Source: Hydrogenophaga sp. (GTDB taxonomy: Bacteria; Pseudomonadota; Gammaproteobacteria; Burkholderiales; Burkholderiaceae_C). Taken from it: a stretch of 64,000 bases of DNA. How positions within the stretch are numbered: position 1 is the stretch's first letter; every line of letters begins with the position of its first letter. Both the position numbers and the translations under genes were made by a program. The notes beneath the pieces are model-generated. The model saw nothing but the letters and a program-made list of their open reading frames with translations. It was not told the origin of the DNA and did no database searches. This document shows positions 1-10,092 of the stretch, piece by piece. Where the stretch lies: the NCBI RefSeq assembly GCF_022844385.1, contig NZ_JALHLX010000002.1, positions 23,183 through 87,182 of the forward strand, read 5' to 3'.

Positions 1-122
1 TCGACCGTGGTGAGGTGACCGACAAGGGCTCGATCAACCAGCGCGCCGTGCTGGCCCACCGCGCCGAGACTGTCGACCTGCTGCACAGCGATGGCCTGCA
101 CGCCATCCTGAAACCCGAGTAA
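1..122 (+). CDS. fcs: Feruloyl-CoA synthetase-like acyl-CoA ligase, C-terminal end (partial)
   Basis: Only the last 39 codons are present, in the frame that starts at base 3 and stops with TAA at 120-122. The readable tail contains TDKGSINQRAVLAHRA, which matches the C-terminal end of feruloyl-CoA/hydroxycinnamoyl-CoA synthetases of the AMP-forming acyl-CoA ligase family. The full enzyme would activate a hydroxycinnamic acid with ATP and CoA in the cytoplasm. It lies 7 bp before a thiolase gene on the same strand, so the two are probably co-transcribed. The catalytic core is outside the window, so the substrate is inferred from this tail and from the neighbouring genes. Confidence 0.7.
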   Translation, partial: DRGEVTDKGSINQRAVLAHRAETVDLLHSDGLHAILKPE

Positions 123-129
123 ACACAAC

Positions 130-1377
130 ATGGCAACCCGCGGATTTTTCAACGCCTTCGACGACGTCTGGCTTCTCGCCGGCGTGCGCACACCCATGGT
201 CGACTACTGTGGCGCGCTGGGCCACCTCTCGCCCACCGATCTCGGCATCAAGGCCGCGCGCGAAGCGCTGGCCCGAGCCGGCGTGCCGGGTGAACACATC
301 GGCTCGGTGATCGCGGGCAACATGGCGCCTGGCGACTTCGACCAGTTTTTCCTGCCGCGCCACATCGGCCTGTACGCCGGTGTGCCGGTGGAGGTGCCGG
401 CGATCATGGCGCAGCGCATCTGCGGCACCGGCTTCGAGCTGTTCCGCCAGGCGGGTGAACACATCCAGGGCGGCGCGTGCGACGCCGCGCTGGTGGTGGG
501 CACCGAGAACATGACACGCAACCCGATCGCCGCCTTCGACCACCGCACCGGCTTCAAGCTCGGCGCGCCGGTCGGCTTCAAGGACTACATGTGGGAAGCG
601 CTGAAAGACCCGGCGGCGGGCATCAACATGATCCAGACCGCAGAGAACCTGGCGAAGAAGTACGGCATCACGCGCGAGGAAGTGGACGCGTTCGCCTCGG
701 CGTCGTTCGCAAAGGCCGTGGCCGCGCAGGAGAGCGGTTTCCTTGCCGGGGAAATCGTCTCGGTGATCAGCGAGAAGTTCGAACTCGCCGGCTACAAACC
801 ACGCGGCATCAAGCTTCAAGGCAAGGTGACCGAAGTGACTTCCGACACCCATCCGCGCGTCTCGCCAGTGGAGGTGCTGGCCAAGCTGCGCGCGGTGTTT
901 GAAGGCGGCGTGCAGACCGGTGGCAACAGCTCGGCGCTGGTGGACGCGGCCGCAGCCTGCGTGGTGGCCTCCGGCTCGTACGCCAAGGAACACGGCAAGC
1001 AACCGCTGGCCCGCGTGGTCGCAGCGTCGGCGGTGGGCGTGCCGCCCGAGATCATGGGCATCGGCCCGGCGCCGGCCATTCGCCTGCTGCTGGAGCGCAC
1101 CGGCCTCAAGCTCGCGGACATCGCCCGTTTCGAAGTGAACGAAGCCCAGGGCGCACAGACGCTGGCCGTGGCGCGCGAACTCGGCATGGACCTGGACCGC
1201 CTCAACGTCAACGGTGGCGCCATTGCACTCGGCCACCCGCTGGCCGCCACCGGCGTGCGCCTCACGCTCACGCTGGCGCGCGAACTGCAGCGCAGCGGCC
1301 AACGCTACGGCATCGCCAGCGCCTGCGTGGGCGGTGGCCAGGGCATGGCCCTCCTCATTGAAAACCCCTCGGCCTGA
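130..1377 (+). CDS. Thiolase family acetyl-CoA acyltransferase
   Basis: The 415-residue protein has the usual thiolase length. The nucleophilic cysteine sits in RICGTG (Cys98), the catalytic histidine in GHPLAATG (His369), and the second cysteine in ACVGGGQG (Cys399), so the active site is complete. Thiolases cleave 3-ketoacyl-CoA with CoA, or run in reverse. Next to an acyl-CoA ligase, an SDR, a hotdog thioesterase and an acyl-CoA dehydrogenase, the likely role is thiolytic release of acetyl-CoA from a 3-keto-3-arylpropionyl-CoA. A biosynthetic acetoacetyl-CoA thiolase is possible but fits the neighbours less well. The ATG at 130 follows the ligase stop directly. Confidence 0.88.
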   Translation: MATRGFFNAFDDVWLLAGVRTPMVDYCGALGHLSPTDLGIKAAREALARAGVPGEHIGSVIAGNMAPGDFDQFFLPRHIGLYAGVPVEVPAIMAQRICGTGFELFRQAGEHIQGGACDAALVVGTENMTRNPIAAFDHRTGFKLGAPVGFKDYMWEALKDPAAGINMIQTAENLAKKYGITREEVDAFASASFAKAVAAQESGFLAGEIVSVISEKFELAGYKPRGIKLQGKVTEVTSDTHPRVSPVEVLAKLRAVFEGGVQTGGNSSALVDAAAACVVASGSYAKEHGKQPLARVVAASAVGVPPEIMGIGPAPAIRLLLERTGLKLADIARFEVNEAQGAQTLAVARELGMDLDRLNVNGGAIALGHPLAATGVRLTLTLARELQRSGQRYGIASACVGGGQGMALLIENPSA

Positions 1378-1395
1378 AACAAGAAGGACAAGACC

Positions 1396-2160
1396 ATGAA
1401 CATTCAAGGACATGCCGCCCTCGTCACCGGCGGTGGCTCGGGCCTCGGTGAAGCCACCGCACGCGAACTCGCGCGCCTGGGCGCCAAGGTCGCCGTGCTC
1501 GACGTGAACCTGGACAACGCCAAGCGCGTGGCCAGCGAGATCAATGGCATCGCTTGCCACTGCGACATCACCAACACCGAGAGCCTGCAGGCCGCCATGG
1601 ACGCCGCCACGGCCGCTCATGGCCCGGCCCGCATCCTCATGAACATTGCCGGCATCGGCAGCGCCAGGCGCGTGGTCGGCAAGGACGGCTCGGCCGCGCC
1701 GCTGGAAGACTTTGCCAAGGTGGTCACGGTCAACCTGATCGGCACCTACAACGCCAGCCGCCTGTTTGCTGCGGCCTGCGCCAAGCTCGACCCACTGGAA
1801 GACGGCGAGCGCGGCGTGATGGTGTTCACCGCCAGCGTGGCCGCGTTCGACGGCCAGGTGGGCCAGCAGGCTTACAGCGCGTCCAAGGGTGGACTGGTGG
1901 GCATGACACTGCCGATGGCGCGCGACCTCGCTCAGCACGGCATCCGGGTCTGCACCATCGCGCCGGGCCTGTTCAGCACACCGCTCATGCGCACCCTGCC
2001 CGAGCCGGTGCAGGCCTCGCTGGCGGCCAGCATCCCGTTTCCGCCGCGCCTGGGCAAGCCCGAGGAGTTCGCATCGCTGGCCGCCTACATCGTGACCAAC
2101 ACGCACCTGAACGGTGAAGTGATCCGCCTGGATGGCGCCTTGAGGATGGCCCCAAGATGA
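1396..2160 (+). CDS. SDR-family 3-hydroxyacyl-CoA dehydrogenase-like oxidoreductase
   Basis: The 254-residue protein is a classical short-chain dehydrogenase. It has the cofactor motif TGGGSGLG at residues 11-18, an acidic residue (Asp37) after beta-strand 2 that favours NAD over NADP, Ser147, and the catalytic YSASK at Tyr160/Lys164. The sequence resembles type II 3-hydroxyacyl-CoA dehydrogenases (HSD17B10-like). In this operon it would oxidise a 3-hydroxyacyl-CoA to the 3-keto substrate of the upstream thiolase. An AAGAAGGA-like ribosome site lies just before the start. The stop overlaps the next ATG by four bases (2157-2160), indicating translational coupling. Confidence 0.85.
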   Translation: MNIQGHAALVTGGGSGLGEATARELARLGAKVAVLDVNLDNAKRVASEINGIACHCDITNTESLQAAMDAATAAHGPARILMNIAGIGSARRVVGKDGSAAPLEDFAKVVTVNLIGTYNASRLFAAACAKLDPLEDGERGVMVFTASVAAFDGQVGQQAYSASKGGLVGMTLPMARDLAQHGIRVCTIAPGLFSTPLMRTLPEPVQASLAASIPFPPRLGKPEEFASLAAYIVTNTHLNGEVIRLDGALRMAPR

Positions 2161-2576
2161 GCAAGGTTGTCGTCTACGAAGTGGAAGTGATGTTCGGCGA
2201 CTGCGACCCGGCCGGCATCGTGTTCTTCCCCAACTTCTCGAAGTGGATGGATGCGTCCTCGCTGAACTTCTTCGTGAAGTGCGGCGTGCCGCCCTGGCGC
2301 GAACTGGTGAAGACGCGCGGCATCGTCGGCACGCCGCTGCTGGAGATCCACACCAGGTTCATGCGCCCCGCCACCTACGGCGAACGCCTGCAGATCCACA
2401 CCAGCGTGACCGAGTGGCGCGAGAAGGTGTTCATGCACAGGCATGTGGTGAAACGCGGCGACGACGTGTTGTGCGAAGGCACCGAGACCCGCGCCTTCGT
2501 GATCCACCCGCCCGAAGCGCCCGACCGCATCAAGGCCATTCCCGTGCCCGAAGACATCAAGGCACTTTGCAGCTGA
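2157..2576 (+). CDS. Acyl-CoA thioesterase, 4-hydroxybenzoyl-CoA thioesterase family
   Basis: This 139-residue hotdog-fold protein begins with the family signature GDCDPAGIVFFPNF. Asp17 sits where the catalytic aspartate of Pseudomonas 4-hydroxybenzoyl-CoA thioesterase lies. The length is typical. It hydrolyses an acyl-CoA thioester to acid plus CoA. With the thiolase and dehydrogenase genes upstream, the natural inference is release of a 4-hydroxybenzoate-type product after side-chain shortening. Other YbgC/FcbC-like thioesterases share this motif, so the substrate is not certain. Confidence 0.82.
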   Translation: MSKVVVYEVEVMFGDCDPAGIVFFPNFSKWMDASSLNFFVKCGVPPWRELVKTRGIVGTPLLEIHTRFMRPATYGERLQIHTSVTEWREKVFMHRHVVKRGDDVLCEGTETRAFVIHPPEAPDRIKAIPVPEDIKALCS

Positions 2577-2621
2577 CCGTTTTTTTCCCCGCCTTTTCCA
2601 ACCACCCAGAAGGAGACAACC

Positions 2622-3614
2622 ATGAGCACACGCCGCCACTTCATCCAGGCCACCGCCGCCACCACTTTGCTGGGCTCGCTCGGCCTGCAGAGCGCCCACG
2701 CGCAAAACCTGGAGCAAGTCAAGATCGTCAACGGGTTTCCTGCCGGCGGCAGCGCCGATGTGACCAGCCGGCGCATTGGAGAGAAGCTGGGCGGCAGCGC
2801 CTACACAAAAAACGCCGCCGTGGTGGAAAACAAGACCGGCGCGGCCGGTCGCATTGCGGTGGAAACGGTGAAGAACGCTGCACCCGACGGTGCCACGCTG
2901 TTGCTCACGCCGTATTCCATGATGGCGATCTACCCGCACATCTACAAGCAGCTCAGCTACGACCCGTTCAAGGACCTCACCCCCGTGTGCATGGCGTCAC
3001 TGCTCACGCACGGTCTGGCGGTGGGTCCGATGGTGCCGGCCTCGGTGAAGACGGTGAAAGACTACCTCGCGTGGGCCAAGGCCAACCCGAAGGACGCCAA
3101 CTACGGCTCGCCGGCCGCAGGATCCACGCCCCATTTCCTGGGCGCGCTGCTCGGACTGGAGAGCGGTGTGGATCTCAAACACGTTCCCTACCGCGGTTCC
3201 ATCCCCGGCATCACCGACGTGATCGGTGGTCAGCTGGCCAGCATGGTGACGCCGCACGGCGACTTTCTGCCCAACCACCGCGCGGGCAAGCTGCGCATCA
3301 TCGCCACCTCGGGCAAGACGCGCTCGCCCTTTGTGCCCGAAGTACCCACCTTTGCCGAACAAGGGTTCTCCGACCTCGTGGTGGAAGAGTGGTTCGGCTT
3401 CTACGCCCCGGCCAAAACGCCCGCGGCTGTCGTGGCCAGCGCAAACACCGCGATCAATGCCGCGCTGAAGGAGAAGACGGTCATCGATTCGCTGGCCCTC
3501 TCGGGCATGGTGCCGATGGGTGGCAGCGCCGACGACATGGCCAAGAGCATGCAGCACTACTTCGAATTCTGGGGTCCGATTGTCAAGAAGATCGGTTTCA
3601 CCGCCGAATCCTGA
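2622..3614 (+). CDS. Bug-family tripartite tricarboxylate transporter substrate-binding protein
   Basis: The 330-residue protein starts with an export signal: TRRHFIQ, a hydrophobic stretch, and AHA before a likely cleavage near residue 27. The mature part follows the Bug pattern, with NGFPAGGSADVTSRRIGEKL near the N-terminus and HVPYRGSIPGITDVIGGQ in the middle. Bug proteins bind carboxylates in the periplasm for TctAB-type permeases. No TctA or TctB gene is in the window, as is common for these large families. Its place inside an aromatic CoA catabolism cluster suggests it captures the aromatic acid substrate. An AGAAGGAGA ribosome site precedes the ATG. Confidence 0.88.
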   Translation: MSTRRHFIQATAATTLLGSLGLQSAHAQNLEQVKIVNGFPAGGSADVTSRRIGEKLGGSAYTKNAAVVENKTGAAGRIAVETVKNAAPDGATLLLTPYSMMAIYPHIYKQLSYDPFKDLTPVCMASLLTHGLAVGPMVPASVKTVKDYLAWAKANPKDANYGSPAAGSTPHFLGALLGLESGVDLKHVPYRGSIPGITDVIGGQLASMVTPHGDFLPNHRAGKLRIIATSGKTRSPFVPEVPTFAEQGFSDLVVEEWFGFYAPAKTPAAVVASANTAINAALKEKTVIDSLALSGMVPMGGSADDMAKSMQHYFEFWGPIVKKIGFTAES

Positions 3615-3631
3615 ACCCGGGAACCGCGCCC

Positions 3632-5344
3632 ATGAGTGACTACCAACCGCAGCCCGAAGCCAGCCTGCGCATCCTCGACGGCGTGTTGAAGGTGAGCGAG
3701 CAACTTGCCGCCCTGCCGGCCTTCGCCGACTTTGACGCCGCGCTCTTGCAACAGGTGCTGGGGGAAGCCGGCAAGTTCGTGGGCGAGGTGGTTGCCCCGC
3801 TGAACCAGAGCGGCGATGCGGTGGGCGCGCAGTTCAAGGCGGGCGCGGTCATCATGCCGCCAGGGTTTCGCGATGCGTACCAGGCGTTCTGGCAAGCAGG
3901 CTGGCCTTCGCTGGCCTGCGCGGTGGAAGACGGCGGCCAGGGTTTGCCCACCGTGGTGGAGGCCGTTCTGCACGAGATGCTGAACGCCGCCAACCACGGC
4001 TGGACCATGGCGCCCGGCCTGCTGCACGGCGCCTACGAATGCATTCGCCACCACGGCAGCACCGAACTGAAAGCGCGCTACCTGTCCAAGCTGGCCAGCG
4101 GTGAGTGGCTGGCCACGATGTGCCTGACCGAGCCCCACGCCGGCAGCGACCTGGGCCTGGTGCAGACCAAGGCCGTGCCGCTGCCCGACGGGCGCTTTGC
4201 ACTCAGCGGCACCAAGATCTTCATCTCGGGCGGTGAGCACGACCTCACCGACAACATCGTGCATCTGGTGCTGGCCCGCTTGCCGGACGGACCGCCGGGG
4301 CCCAAAGGCCTGTCGCTGTTCCTCGTGCCGAAGTTTCACGAAGACGGCGTGCGGAGTTCAGTTCACTGCGAACGCATTGAGGAGAAGATGGGCATTCACG
4401 CCAGCCCGACCTGCGTGATGCGGTTTGACGAAGCCGCTGCGTCCATCGTGGGCGAGCCGGGCAAAGGGCTGAACGCCATGTTCGTGATGATGAACGCCGC
4501 GCGCCTGCTGGTCGGCCTGCAAGGCATTGGTCTGCTGGAGGCCGCGTGGCAGAAAGCCGATGCCTACGCGAAGGAGCGTCGGCAGATGCGCGCGCCAGGC
4601 AGCAGCAGCAAGGCGGGCGCGGCCGACGTGATCGCCATGCACCCGGCCATGCAGCGCATCCTCCAGACCCAGCGTGCCTGGATCGACGCCGGGCGCGTGA
4701 TCGCTTACCGCACCGCACTCGAACTTGACCTGCAGAAACACCACCCCGACACCGCACGCCGCGAAGCCGCCGCGCGCTGGTGCAGCCTGGTCACCCCGGT
4801 GCTCAAGTCGGCCTGGACCGAGCAGGCCTTCAGCGGTGCCAGCGCGTGCCTGCAGGTGTTCGGTGGCCACGGCTATGTCCGCGAATGGGGCATCGAACAG
4901 CATGTGCGCGACGCGCGCGTGGCCATGATTTACGAGGGCACGAACGAGATCCAGGCGATCGACCTGCTGGTGCGCAAGACCCTGCCCGATGGCGCCGCGG
5001 CCCTGCAAACCCTGCTTGCCGAGCTCGCCGCCGAACCCGGCCAAAACCCCCGCACCCGGCTGGCGCTGCACGCCTTCAGCGCCTTCGTGCGCGAACAGGT
5101 GCTGCCGCGCACCAGCGAGTCGGACGCAGCGCCGGACCAGCCCTTCTGGCTCGCCGACGATTTCCTGCGCGCGCTCGCCCTGCTGCTCATGGCCTGGGCC
5201 TGGGACCGCCTGGCCACCGCACCCCACGCTGATGCCACCGCACACGCCGCGTTCTGGCGCTGGGTATGGCCCGAATTCGACATGCGCATGGGCATGATGA
5301 ACACCACCTTGACGGCCGGGCAGAGCGCCCCGGCTATGCTCTGA
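3632..5344 (+). CDS. Acyl-CoA dehydrogenase (long form with C-terminal extension)
   Basis: The 570-residue FAD enzyme contains the ACAD substrate/FAD motif [19 protein letters not shown] and the C-terminal catalytic segment [16 protein letters not shown], whose glutamate is residue 435. A further domain of about 130 residues follows, as in the ACAD group that includes methylmercaptopropionyl-CoA dehydrogenase (DmdC). It introduces a 2,3 double bond into an acyl-CoA. In this operon it could convert a phenylpropionyl-CoA into the cinnamoyl-CoA intermediate. The frame stays open upstream to 2243, but that part lies over the thioesterase and Bug genes; the ATG at 3632, 17 bp after the Bug stop, gives the normal N-terminus. 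Confidence 0.85.
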   Translation: MSDYQPQPEASLRILDGVLKVSEQLAALPAFADFDAALLQQVLGEAGKFVGEVVAPLNQSGDAVGAQFKAGAVIMPPGFRDAYQAFWQAGWPSLACAVEDGGQGLPTVVEAVLHEMLNAANHGWTMAPGLLHGAYECIRHHGSTELKARYLSKLASGEWLATMCLTEPHAGSDLGLVQTKAVPLPDGRFALSGTKIFISGGEHDLTDNIVHLVLARLPDGPPGPKGLSLFLVPKFHEDGVRSSVHCERIEEKMGIHASPTCVMRFDEAAASIVGEPGKGLNAMFVMMNAARLLVGLQGIGLLEAAWQKADAYAKERRQMRAPGSSSKAGAADVIAMHPAMQRILQTQRAWIDAGRVIAYRTALELDLQKHHPDTARREAAARWCSLVTPVLKSAWTEQAFSGASACLQVFGGHGYVREWGIEQHVRDARVAMIYEGTNEIQAIDLLVRKTLPDGAAALQTLLAELAAEPGQNPRTRLALHAFSAFVREQVLPRTSESDAAPDQPFWLADDFLRALALLLMAWAWDRLATAPHADATAHAAFWRWVWPEFDMRMGMMNTTLTAGQSAPAML

Positions 5345-5348
5345 CGCC

Positions 5349-5912
5349 ATGCCCGAGACTTCCACGCCCACCTCAACCGCCAATGCCATGCGCCGCCCCC
5401 GCGGTCCGCGCAAGAACGACACCAGCGAGAGCCTGCTGGTCGATGGCGCCACCGGCAGCGGGGCGGGCGATGCCCCCGAGGTCGACACCTCGTACCTGGA
5501 AACCCTGCTGGGCTACAACGCGCGCCGCGCCGCGCTGACCATCATTGCGCTCTTCCTGCGACGCATGGCGCCCTACGATCTGCGCCCGGTCGACTTTTCG
5601 GTGCTCACCGTGGTGGCGCACAACCCTGGCGTGACCTCGCGCCAGATCTGCGTCGCGCTGGACATCCTGCCGCCCAACCTGGTGGGCATGGTCAAGGCGC
5701 TGCACAAGCGCGGCCTGATCGAACGCCAGCCCCACCCCACCGACCGCCGCGCGCAAGGCCTGCACCTCACGCTGGCCGGCCAGCGACTGCACATCCAGGC
5801 CCAAAAGACGGCCACCGAACTGGAGCAGGAAGCCACGCACGCCCTCACGCCGGCCGAGCTGCACACGCTCAGCACCTTGCTGCGCAAGGTCTACCGCCGC
5901 CCGAGCGCCTGA
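5349..5912 (+). CDS. MarR-family transcriptional regulator
   Basis: The 187-residue protein has a winged-helix core: recognition region SRQICVALDILPPNLVGMVK (about 97-116) and the MarR wing PTDRRAQGLHL (about 130-140). A low-complexity arm of about 45 residues precedes the fold, longer than in most MarR proteins. It starts 4 bp after the acyl-CoA dehydrogenase stop and is the last gene of the catabolic operon. MarR regulators of hydroxycinnamate operons (CouR, FerR types) are released by aromatic CoA thioesters, so a similar local role is likely. The effector is inferred from context only. Confidence 0.85.
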   Translation: MPETSTPTSTANAMRRPRGPRKNDTSESLLVDGATGSGAGDAPEVDTSYLETLLGYNARRAALTIIALFLRRMAPYDLRPVDFSVLTVVAHNPGVTSRQICVALDILPPNLVGMVKALHKRGLIERQPHPTDRRAQGLHLTLAGQRLHIQAQKTATELEQEATHALTPAELHTLSTLLRKVYRRPSA

Positions 5913-5969
5913 CAATCCGGGTAAATCCGTAGCGTCGTTCTTTGCGCCACATTGCTGCAGCGCACGCAG

Positions 5970-6007
5970 CTAGCAAACTGGTAGCAGCTCGCCTTCGTCT
6001 CTATAGT
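5970..6007 (+). promoter_or_regulatory. Possible promoter/operator of the HxlR-type gene
   Basis: TATAGT at 6002-6007 resembles a -10 box about 40 bp before the start codon. The stretch TAGCAAACTGGTAGCA at 5971-5986 just upstream contains a direct repeat of TAGCA and would cover the -35 area. The -35 itself is poor. An activator- or autoregulator-dependent promoter is a reasonable guess, no more. Confidence 0.3.
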
Positions 6008-6015
6008 TCTCTTTC

Positions 6016-6032
6016 GGGCCTTCGAAAGGCCC
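6016..6032 (+). repeat. Short perfect hairpin in the 5' leader of the HxlR-type gene
   Basis: GGGCCTT and AAGGCCC form a perfect 7-bp inverted repeat with a 3-base loop (CGA). It ends two bases before the AGGAGA ribosome site at 6035-6040. It could be a leader hairpin that affects translation or a protein site. No T-run follows, so it is not a terminator. Confidence 0.5.
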
Positions 6033-6046
6033 CCAGGAGAATCCGC

Positions 6047-6385
6047 ATGAGTGCCAAAGACAACGCTGCCGTGATCCAGCTCTTCGACCTGCTGGAATCG
6101 CGCTACGCCATGCGGGTGATCTGGGCGCTCTCCGACGGCCACCCCCAGACCTTCCGCCTGCTGCAGGACAGCGTGGGCGGCGTCACACCCAACACCCTGA
6201 ACACCCGCATCAAGGAACTGCGCGCAGCCCGCCTGGTGGACCACAGCGGCCACGGCTACCGCCTCACCACCCAGGGGGCCGAGCTGGCGCGCCGCCTGAG
6301 CGAAGTGCAACAGTTCGCGGGCAAATGGGCGCACCAGCAGGCCCGGGTGGCGGCCAGCGCCGCGCCGCAACAGCCCGGCGCCTGA
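6047..6385 (+). CDS. HxlR-like winged-helix transcriptional regulator
   Basis: The chosen start gives 112 residues and has AGGAGA seven bases upstream. The sequence shows the HxlR/MarR-type layout: LLESRYAMRVIWALSDG, then VGGVTPNTLNTRIKELRAARLVD (recognition helix region) and a wing at GYRLTTQGAELARRL. HxlR proteins are small DNA-binding regulators, often sensing aldehydes, thiols or oxidants, or controlling a neighbouring gene. The two HxlR cysteines used for sensing are absent; there is no cysteine at all. The stop directly abuts the stop of the convergent FAH hydrolase gene. Its target is unknown. Confidence 0.72.
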   Translation: MSAKDNAAVIQLFDLLESRYAMRVIWALSDGHPQTFRLLQDSVGGVTPNTLNTRIKELRAARLVDHSGHGYRLTTQGAELARRLSEVQQFAGKWAHQQARVAASAAPQQPGA

Positions 6386-7237
6386 TCAGGCGCCGGGGCT
6401 CGCCACCACCACCTGGCGCTGCTCACCCAGGCCTCGCGCGCCCAAGGTCATCACGTCCCCCACCTTGAGGTACGTCGGCGGCTTGTGGCCCATGCCCACG
6501 CCCGGCGGCGTGCCGGTGGGAATCACGTCGCCGGGCTGCAGCGCCATGAATCGGCTGAGGTAGCTCACGATGGTCTTCACGCCGAAGATCATGGTGCGGG
6601 TGTTGCCGGTCTGACGTCGCTCCCCGTTCACTTCAAGCCACAGGTCCACGTCTTGCGGATCGCCCAGTTCGTCGGGCGTGACCAGCCAGGGACCGATGGG
6701 GCAGTGTGTGGGGTAGCTCTTTCCCTTGGCCCACTGGCCTTCATATTCCATCTGGTAAGCGCGCTCGGACACGTCGTTGACCAGGCAGAAGCCGGCCACG
6801 CAGTCCAGCGCATCGTCTTCGCTCACGTGGAAGGCGCGCCGGCCGATCACGATGCCCAGTTCCACCTCCCAGTCCAGCTTCTGCGCGCCCGGCGGCAGCC
6901 AGACGTCGTCGTTCGGACCACAGATGGCGCCACTGTGTTTGTTGAACACGATGGGCTGGCCTGGCGGCTTCAGTCCGGCTTCGGCCGCGTGGTCGGCGTA
7001 GTTCAGGCCGATCCCGATCACGTTGCCCACACCGCCCACGCAGGGGCCCAAACGCGTGCCTGGCGGCACGGCGGGCAGGCCGGTCGGGTCGAGCGCGGCC
7101 AGCCGGGCCATAGAATCACGCCCCAGGGTGGCCGGGTGGATGTCGGGCACCACACCCGAGAGATCGCGCAGCGTGCCGCTGGCGTCAATCAGACCGGGTT
7201 TCTCGGCACCCGCGGGTCCATGGCGAAAGAGTTTCAT
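6386..7237 (-). CDS. Fumarylacetoacetate hydrolase family protein
   Basis: With the ATG at 7237 (MKLFRHG) the protein has 283 residues, normal for the FAH/HpcE/ureidoglycolate lyase-like family. Diagnostic parts are NVIGIGLNYADHAAEAG, the metal-ligand region WEVELGIVIGR, and the C-terminal GDVIPTGTPPGVGMG. Members use a divalent metal to cleave C-C bonds of diketo acids, decarboxylate or hydrate. The substrate is open, because family members with this architecture include FAHD1-like oxaloacetate decarboxylases and 2-hydroxyhepta-2,4-diene-dioate isomerases. An in-frame extension to 7309 is open but lacks conservation. It is convergent with the HxlR gene. Confidence 0.85.
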   Translation of the reverse strand: MKLFRHGPAGAEKPGLIDASGTLRDLSGVVPDIHPATLGRDSMARLAALDPTGLPAVPPGTRLGPCVGGVGNVIGIGLNYADHAAEAGLKPPGQPIVFNKHSGAICGPNDDVWLPPGAQKLDWEVELGIVIGRRAFHVSEDDALDCVAGFCLVNDVSERAYQMEYEGQWAKGKSYPTHCPIGPWLVTPDELGDPQDVDLWLEVNGERRQTGNTRTMIFGVKTIVSYLSRFMALQPGDVIPTGTPPGVGMGHKPPTYLKVGDVMTLGARGLGEQRQVVVASPGA

Positions 7238-7323
7238 GGGTTCAACCTGTTGAGTCGTCTGTTGGGGGCCTGTTGGAAGAGGGCCGATTGTGGGGCCCCG
7301 GCCCGCCAATCGCCTGTCGCCTC

Positions 7324-7351
7324 CTTGAAACCGGGCCCACCGCCCCCATGT
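7324..7351 (+). promoter_or_regulatory. Sigma-32 (heat-shock) promoter upstream of grpE
   Basis: CTTGAAA at 7324-7330 and CCCCATGT at 7344-7351 are separated by 13 bp. This is a near-perfect match to the RpoH consensus (CTTGAAA, 11-16 bp, CCCCATnT). It lies 55 bp before the grpE ATG and explains heat induction of the grpE-dnaK-dnaJ set. Confidence 0.75.
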
Positions 7352-7406
7352 GACCGCCTACGGCCTGCGTTGCCGACCCTTTTCACGAACTTTTCCATTC
7401 ACTTCC

Positions 7407-7973
7407 ATGAGCCAAGACAACCAGCCCGCTGACAACGCCTCCCCGGACACCAGTGCGCCCATGAGCCCCGAAGAGGCGATGGCGGCCGCCGCAGTGGCCG
7501 AGGCGGAAGCCATGAATGCCCTGAGCCACGAAGTCGCCACCCTCAAGGCACAAAACGCCGATCTGGCCGAGCAGTTCCTGCGCGCCAAGGCCGAGGCCGA
7601 GAACACCCGCCGCCGCGCCGAGGAAGAAATCAGCAAGTCGCGCAAGTTCGCCGTGGAGAGTTTTGCCGAAAGCCTGCTGCCGGTGGCCGACAGCCTGGAA
7701 GCTGGCCTCGCCATCACCGAGGCCACGCGCGAGCAACTGCGCGAAGGGTCCGAGGCCACGCTCAAGCAGCTCAAGAGCGCACTGGAGCGCCACCGCGTGC
7801 TGGAGATCAACCCGGCCGGTTCCACCAAGTTCGATCCGCACCAGCACCAGGCCATCAGCATGGTGCCGGCCGATCAGGAACCCAACACCGTGGTGAGCGT
7901 CCTGCAAAAGGGCTACTCCATCGCCGACCGCGTGTTGCGCCCGGCCCTGGTCACGGTCACCGCGCCCAAATAA
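7407..7973 (+). CDS. grpE: Nucleotide exchange factor GrpE
   Basis: The 188-residue protein has an acidic, low-complexity N-terminus and a long coiled-coil segment (about 30-90, e.g. [22 protein letters not shown]). The GrpE head signature follows, ending [16 protein letters not shown]. GrpE dimers release ADP from DnaK and reset the chaperone cycle. The ATG at 7407 gives the expected start [10 protein letters not shown]; the in-frame extension to 7350 overlaps the promoter. Gene order grpE-dnaK-dnaJ is the classical heat-shock arrangement. Confidence 0.95.
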   Translation: MSQDNQPADNASPDTSAPMSPEEAMAAAAVAEAEAMNALSHEVATLKAQNADLAEQFLRAKAEAENTRRRAEEEISKSRKFAVESFAESLLPVADSLEAGLAITEATREQLREGSEATLKQLKSALERHRVLEINPAGSTKFDPHQHQAISMVPADQEPNTVVSVLQKGYSIADRVLRPALVTVTAPK

Positions 7974-7993
7974 GTTTTCGGTGCGGTCGCGCT

Positions 7994-8000
7994 CTTGAAA
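7994..8000 (+). promoter_or_regulatory. Possible second heat-shock -35 element before dnaK
   Basis: CTTGAAA occurs again between grpE and dnaK, 68 bp before the dnaK start. It is the exact sigma-32 -35 heptamer and part of the small palindrome CTCTT-GAA-AAGAG. No convincing CCCCAT-type -10 sits at the right distance, so this is only a candidate. Confidence 0.35.
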
Positions 8001-8068
8001 AGAGCCCGACTTATCCACACCTCATCCACATCGTTTTCAACAATCTTTTTTCTACACGGAGTCACAAC

Positions 8069-10000
<1,932 letters not shown>

Positions 10001-10092
10001 TCGGCTGAGCCTTTCGATCATCCGCCGCGTCAGGGCAACCTGCCGCGGCGTTTGTGTTCCAACCGAACCCCGGGGACCGTTCCCCAAAGACC

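Noticed and set aside
34-2106. 690-codon open frame on the minus strand opposite the thiolase and SDR genes
   Set aside because: It is a GC-rich shadow: the plus-strand frames contain complete, recognisable enzymes with catalytic motifs, and this frame shows only Arg/Ala/Gly/His-rich sequence without a domain.
2243-3631. In-frame upstream extension of the acyl-CoA dehydrogenase, which would give a 1033-residue fusion
   Set aside because: The extra part lies over the thioesterase and Bug genes in another frame and has no family similarity. ATG 3632 gives a normal ACAD.
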